Shown: positions 5,998 through 6,913 of the stretch, in pieces
Layout: each line of letters opens with the position of its first letter
Position numbering within the stretch: position 1 is the first letter of the stretch
Source: Chloroflexota bacterium
GTDB taxonomy: Bacteria > Chloroflexota > UBA6077 > CF-72
Length of the DNA: 6,913 bases
Assembly: GCA_019242065.1 (NCBI GenBank)
Contig: JAFAWJ010000820.1
Location: forward strand, 1-6,913
Direction of reading: 5' to 3'
Notes under the pieces: model-generated
The model's database searches: none
Told to the model about the DNA's origin: nothing
What the model saw: the letters and a program-made list of their open reading frames with translations, nothing else
Translations under genes and position numbers: made by a program

Positions 5998-6913
5998 ATG
6001 GTGTCCAGGCCTGAGCGCTCGTACAAGGGGTTCCACAGCCGCGACGAGCATGTGCTGGATCGACGCACCCGGTGGCTGGATTGGCAGGCGCTTGCTCCAG
6101 AGGCACGCCACGCACAGCACGCGGCCTATCGCGCGGAACGCCTGGAGCAGATCGGCCCGTTTCGCGGCATTACCAGCGACGGCAGCCCTGAACCCAACCT
6201 GTTTGCTCTGGTTCGGACCGACGTTTCGACACGGCCCATCGTCGATGCCGCCCGCGCGTATCTTGCCTCTATAGGTGAACAAACTCGCGCCGCGGCCTCC
6301 TTGCCGATCGACGCCCCCGACTGGCGGCTGTGGCTGAACGGCATGGACCTGCGTCTCCGACACGGACTGTTTCTCGAAGACCTGTCGGACGGGCAACGCC
6401 GGGCGGCGTTGCATTTCATGCAGTCCAGCCTGAGTCCGCACGGGTTCGACCGCGTCCAGAACATCATGCGCCTGAACCGTGTGCTGGGCGAGATCACCGG
6501 CGACACCCTGATCCTCAACGAGTGGCGGTACTACCTCAGCATCTTCGGCCAACCCGACCTCGACGAGCCGTGGGGCTGGCAGCTCGACGGCCACCACCTG
6601 AATATGAACTGCTTCATCCTGGCAGACCAGATCGTGCTGACGCCGTGTTTCATGGGCGCCGAACCCCGCACCTCCGACCGGGCCCCATTTCCACGGGCAG
6701 GCGCCTTCGACGAAGAACAGCACGCCGGACTCGAGTTGCTGCGCTCGCTCTCAGCTGGCCAGCGCGAACGAGCCGTACTGTTCGGGTCGATGCTGTCAAC
6801 GGACTGCCGCCGGAGCGGCACCATCCAACCGAGGGACGCATGCGCGTTGGCGCGTTCAGCGATAATACGGTCATGCCGTACGAAGGCATCCGCGCTGACG
6901 AGTTGACTCCCGC
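5998..6913 (+). CDS. DUF3500 family protein, frame broken near the 3' end and cut by the window edge
   Basis: The frame from ATG 5998 reads as a DUF3500 protein, a family of unknown function. Conserved stretches are LRHGLFLEDLSDGQRRAAL (120-138), LNEWRYYLSIFGQP (173-186), EPWGWQLDGHHLNMN (190-204) and VLTPCFMGAEP (213-223). After residue 263 (codon ending at 6786) homology jumps to the frame one base back. That frame reads GLPPERHHPTEGR, RVGAFSDN and PYEGIRADELTP from 6801 to 6911, matching the usual family C-terminus. One G missing from the GGG run at 6784-6786 explains this. As written, the frame would instead end at 6904-6906 with an Arg/Ser-rich tail that looks like a shadow frame. The start at 5998 is chosen because a further upstream extension (from 5884) would run into the divergent gene and shows no recognisable pattern; there is no strong ribosome binding site. 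No signal peptide is visible. The gene continues beyond the window. Confidence 0.82.

Noticed and set aside
5719..6723. 334-codon minus-strand frame antisense to the DUF3500 gene
   Set aside because: Its composition is that of a shadow of the plus-strand gene, with no recognisable motif, and it would also overlap the N-terminus of the carotenoid oxygenase remnant in the wrong frame.

Overview
The window is GC-rich, densely coded bacterial DNA. The lipoprotein at 1695-2900, with a twin-arginine-like leader, an LAAC lipobox and a long Ala/Thr/Pro/Gly/Gln linker, is of a style common in Chloroflexota. The nearby carotenoid-oxygenase-like and DUF3500-like sequences fit a soil or metagenomic Chloroflexota relative. 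This placement is an inference from protein style, since no rRNA or other marker gene is present.

Left part (1-5482, all + strand): a tightly packed run of six genes that looks like one operon. In order they are: the C-terminal end of a family 5 (peptide/nickel/opine type) substrate-binding protein; a stand-alone MetE-core-like methyltransferase; a substrate-binding lipoprotein, an ATPase and a permease that together form a complete nitrate/sulfonate/taurine-type (SsuABC/TauABC-like) ABC importer; and a metallo-beta-lactamase-fold hydrolase. The gaps are 5 nt, a 4-nt overlap, 14 nt, a 4-nt overlap and 25 nt, which suggests translational coupling. The likely logic is import of a small organic (perhaps sulfur- or nitrogen-containing) compound followed by thiol/methyl transfer and hydrolysis. 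The substrate cannot be read from sequence.

Middle (5473-5930, - strand): the wreck of a carotenoid oxygenase (RPE65/CCD family) gene. Its normal N-terminus (about 113 residues, split by a one-base G-run frameshift) is joined almost directly to its normal C-terminus, including the family's terminal GFHGNW iron-ligand motif. Roughly 300 internal codons are gone. Its original stop codon still overlaps the end of the convergent hydrolase gene.

Right part (5998-6913, + strand): a DUF3500 family gene divergent from the carotenoid oxygenase remnant across a 67-bp spacer. It reads well for about 263 codons and then changes frame at a GGG run. The conserved C-terminal part continues in the next frame to the window edge. 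Two homopolymer-G frameshifts in neighbouring genes mean either local gene decay or uncorrected sequencing errors. The large internal deletion is not of that kind.

No tRNA, rRNA, CRISPR array, insertion sequence or convincing terminator was found. The most promising unit for new biology is the mixed operon with the MetE-like enzyme between two transport binding proteins. The clearest direct observation is the internally deleted carotenoid oxygenase gene.
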